Source: Firmicutes bacterium CAG:170 (lineage in GTDB: Bacteria > Bacillota > Clostridia > Oscillospirales > Oscillospiraceae). Taken from it: DNA of 6,287 bases. The notes below the pieces were generated by a model, which saw only the letters and a program-made list of their open reading frames with translations, did not search any database and was not told the DNA's origin. A program made the position numbers and the translations under genes. Position 1 is the stretch's first letter; each line of letters begins with the position of its first letter. Positions 5,684 through 6,287 of the stretch are shown here, piece by piece. The stretch lies in the NCBI GenBank assembly GCA_000436735.1, contig FR887115.1, positions 15,908-22,194 of the forward strand. The letters are read 5' to 3'.

Positions 5684-5717
5684 ACCCTCCCGGGCACTTG
5701 ACCTTTGGGAGGGTTTG
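5681..5717. promoter_or_regulatory. 11-bp perfect inverted repeat spanning the -35 region
   Basis: CAAACCCTCCC (5681-5691) pairs with GGGAGGGTTTG (5707-5717) around 15 bp that contain the -35 hexamer. No T-tract follows, so an operator is more likely than a terminator. Confidence 0.55.
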
Positions 5718-5726
5718 AATTATGAT
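5698..5726 (+). promoter_or_regulatory. Strong sigma-A promoter of the S-layer-type gene
   Basis: The -35 is TTGACC (5698-5703), the spacer exactly 17 bp and the -10 TATGAT (5721-5726); each hexamer differs from consensus by one base. Transcription would start near 5732-5734, giving a leader of about 75 nt. Confidence 0.8.
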
Positions 5727-5735
5727 ACCGACAGA

Positions 5736-5783
5736 TAGTAGTTGTGCCATGCGCCAGCTATGCAGCGGAGAACACAACGACTA
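5736..5783 (+). other. 5'-leader stem-loop, probable mRNA stabiliser
   Basis: TAGT-A-GTTGTG (5736-5746) pairs with CACAAC-G-ACTA (5773-5783): ten pairs and one A-G mismatch. It closes a 26-nt loop with a small GCT/AGC inner stem. The stem starts within a few nt of the predicted 5' end and finishes 8 nt before the Shine-Dalgarno, leaving it single-stranded. 5' stems of this kind are known to prolong mRNA life, including in S-layer genes. The role here is inferred. Confidence 0.5.
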
Positions 5784-5806
5784 AAATTTACAAGGAGGAA
5801 AACTCA

Positions 5807-6287
5807 ATGAAGAACTTCAAAAAGGTTCTTGCTCTCGTTCTGGCCATTGCTACCATTCTGAGCTTTGCCACCATTGCGAGTGCAGCAACTGCGGACTTCA
5901 AAGACGCCAAGGATGTCACCCATACCGAGGCTGTCGATGTTCTCTCCGCAATCGGCGTTCTGAACGGCTACAAGGATGGCGAATATAAGCCCAACCGTGT
6001 GATCACCCGTGCAGAAGCTGCCAAGATCATCGCTATGTTTGACAATGGCGATACCGACATCAAGGAGCTTTACGCTCCGGTCAACTTCACCGATGTGAAG
6101 GCCGGCCACTGGGCAGAGAGCTTCATCTCTTACTGCTACCACACCGGCATCATCGCTGGCGTTGGCAACAACAAGTACGCTCCTGACGCTGACGTCACCG
6201 GCGTCCAGTTCCTGAAGATGGTCCTGGTCGTTCTCGGCTTCGACGCCAAGGAAGAGGGCCTGGTTGGTACCGGCTACTCCGTCCGTG
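5807..6287 (+). CDS. SLH-domain S-layer-type protein, N-terminal part (runs off the window)
   Basis: The ATG at 5807 follows AAGGAGG (5792-5798) by 8 nt, and 160 codons are read before the window ends. A signal peptide is clear: MKNFKK, a hydrophobic core, then ASA at 24-26 as the likely cleavage site. SLH1 covers about 30-78, with NGYKDGEYKP (53-62) and ITRAEAAKII (66-75). SLH2 covers about 93-146, with FTDVKAGHWAESFI (94-107) and YAPDADVTGVQFLKM (124-138). The remainder, with a probable third SLH and the surface-exposed region, lies outside. Layout and motifs parallel the protein at 1185-2396, so the two are probably paralogues. Arg is always CGT and GCT/GTT are frequent, unlike the neighbours. 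With the near-consensus promoter, stable leader and ideal ribosome binding site, this suggests a very abundant protein, plausibly the main S-layer subunit; that is inferred. Confidence 0.93.
   Translation, partial: MKNFKKVLALVLAIATILSFATIASAATADFKDAKDVTHTEAVDVLSAIGVLNGYKDGEYKPNRVITRAEAAKIIAMFDNGDTDIKELYAPVNFTDVKAGHWAESFISYCYHTGIIAGVGNNKYAPDADVTGVQFLKMVLVVLGFDAKEEGLVGTGYSVR

Overview
The window looks like a chromosomal segment of a GC-rich (roughly 60 % by eye), spore-forming, S-layer-type member of the Bacillota. It is most like the gut Oscillospiraceae/Ruminococcaceae group. This rests on a YaaH/SleL-like GH18 enzyme, two SLH-domain exported proteins, a QueH-type queuosine enzyme, strong AGGAGG ribosome binding sites and sigma-A-type promoters. 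The genus is inferred, not shown.

Layout. (1) 1-1013 (+): the 3' part of a LysM/GH18 spore-type glycosidase. (2) 1014-1184: an intergenic region with two perfect, inverted DnaA-box 9-mers and the promoter of the next gene. (3) 1185-2396 (+): a secreted SLH protein of 403 aa, ending in a good intrinsic terminator. (4) 2397-3052: 656 bp without a credible gene, between two convergent genes. It holds two ~104-bp inverted arms (about 73 % identical by hand alignment) around a REP/BIME-like inverted pair of GTAG-headed hairpins. (5) 3053-3598 (-): queH, epoxyqueuosine reductase. (6) 3599-3808: divergent promoters for queH and ade. (7) 3809-5545 (+): ade, adenine deaminase. (8) 5546-5806: a probable terminator, then an elaborate promoter and leader. 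(9) 5807 to the window end (+): the 5' part of a second SLH protein, probably an abundant S-layer protein.

How the parts relate. The genes do not form one operon; each has its own promoter. The clearest link is between the two SLH genes. Both have TTACAA-N5-TTACAA-N14-[-35]-N17-[-10] upstream, with identical spacing, which suggests one transcription factor controls both. ade (purine salvage) and queH (tRNA queuosine) are divergent housekeeping genes sharing a 210-bp promoter region.

The most notable unexplained material is the 2437-3030 repeat cluster. Paired sites in its hairpins differ between copies in a compensating way, so the fold itself appears to be conserved. The second is the shared SLH-gene promoter architecture, and the third is the DnaA-box pair. 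No complete new multi-gene system is visible.
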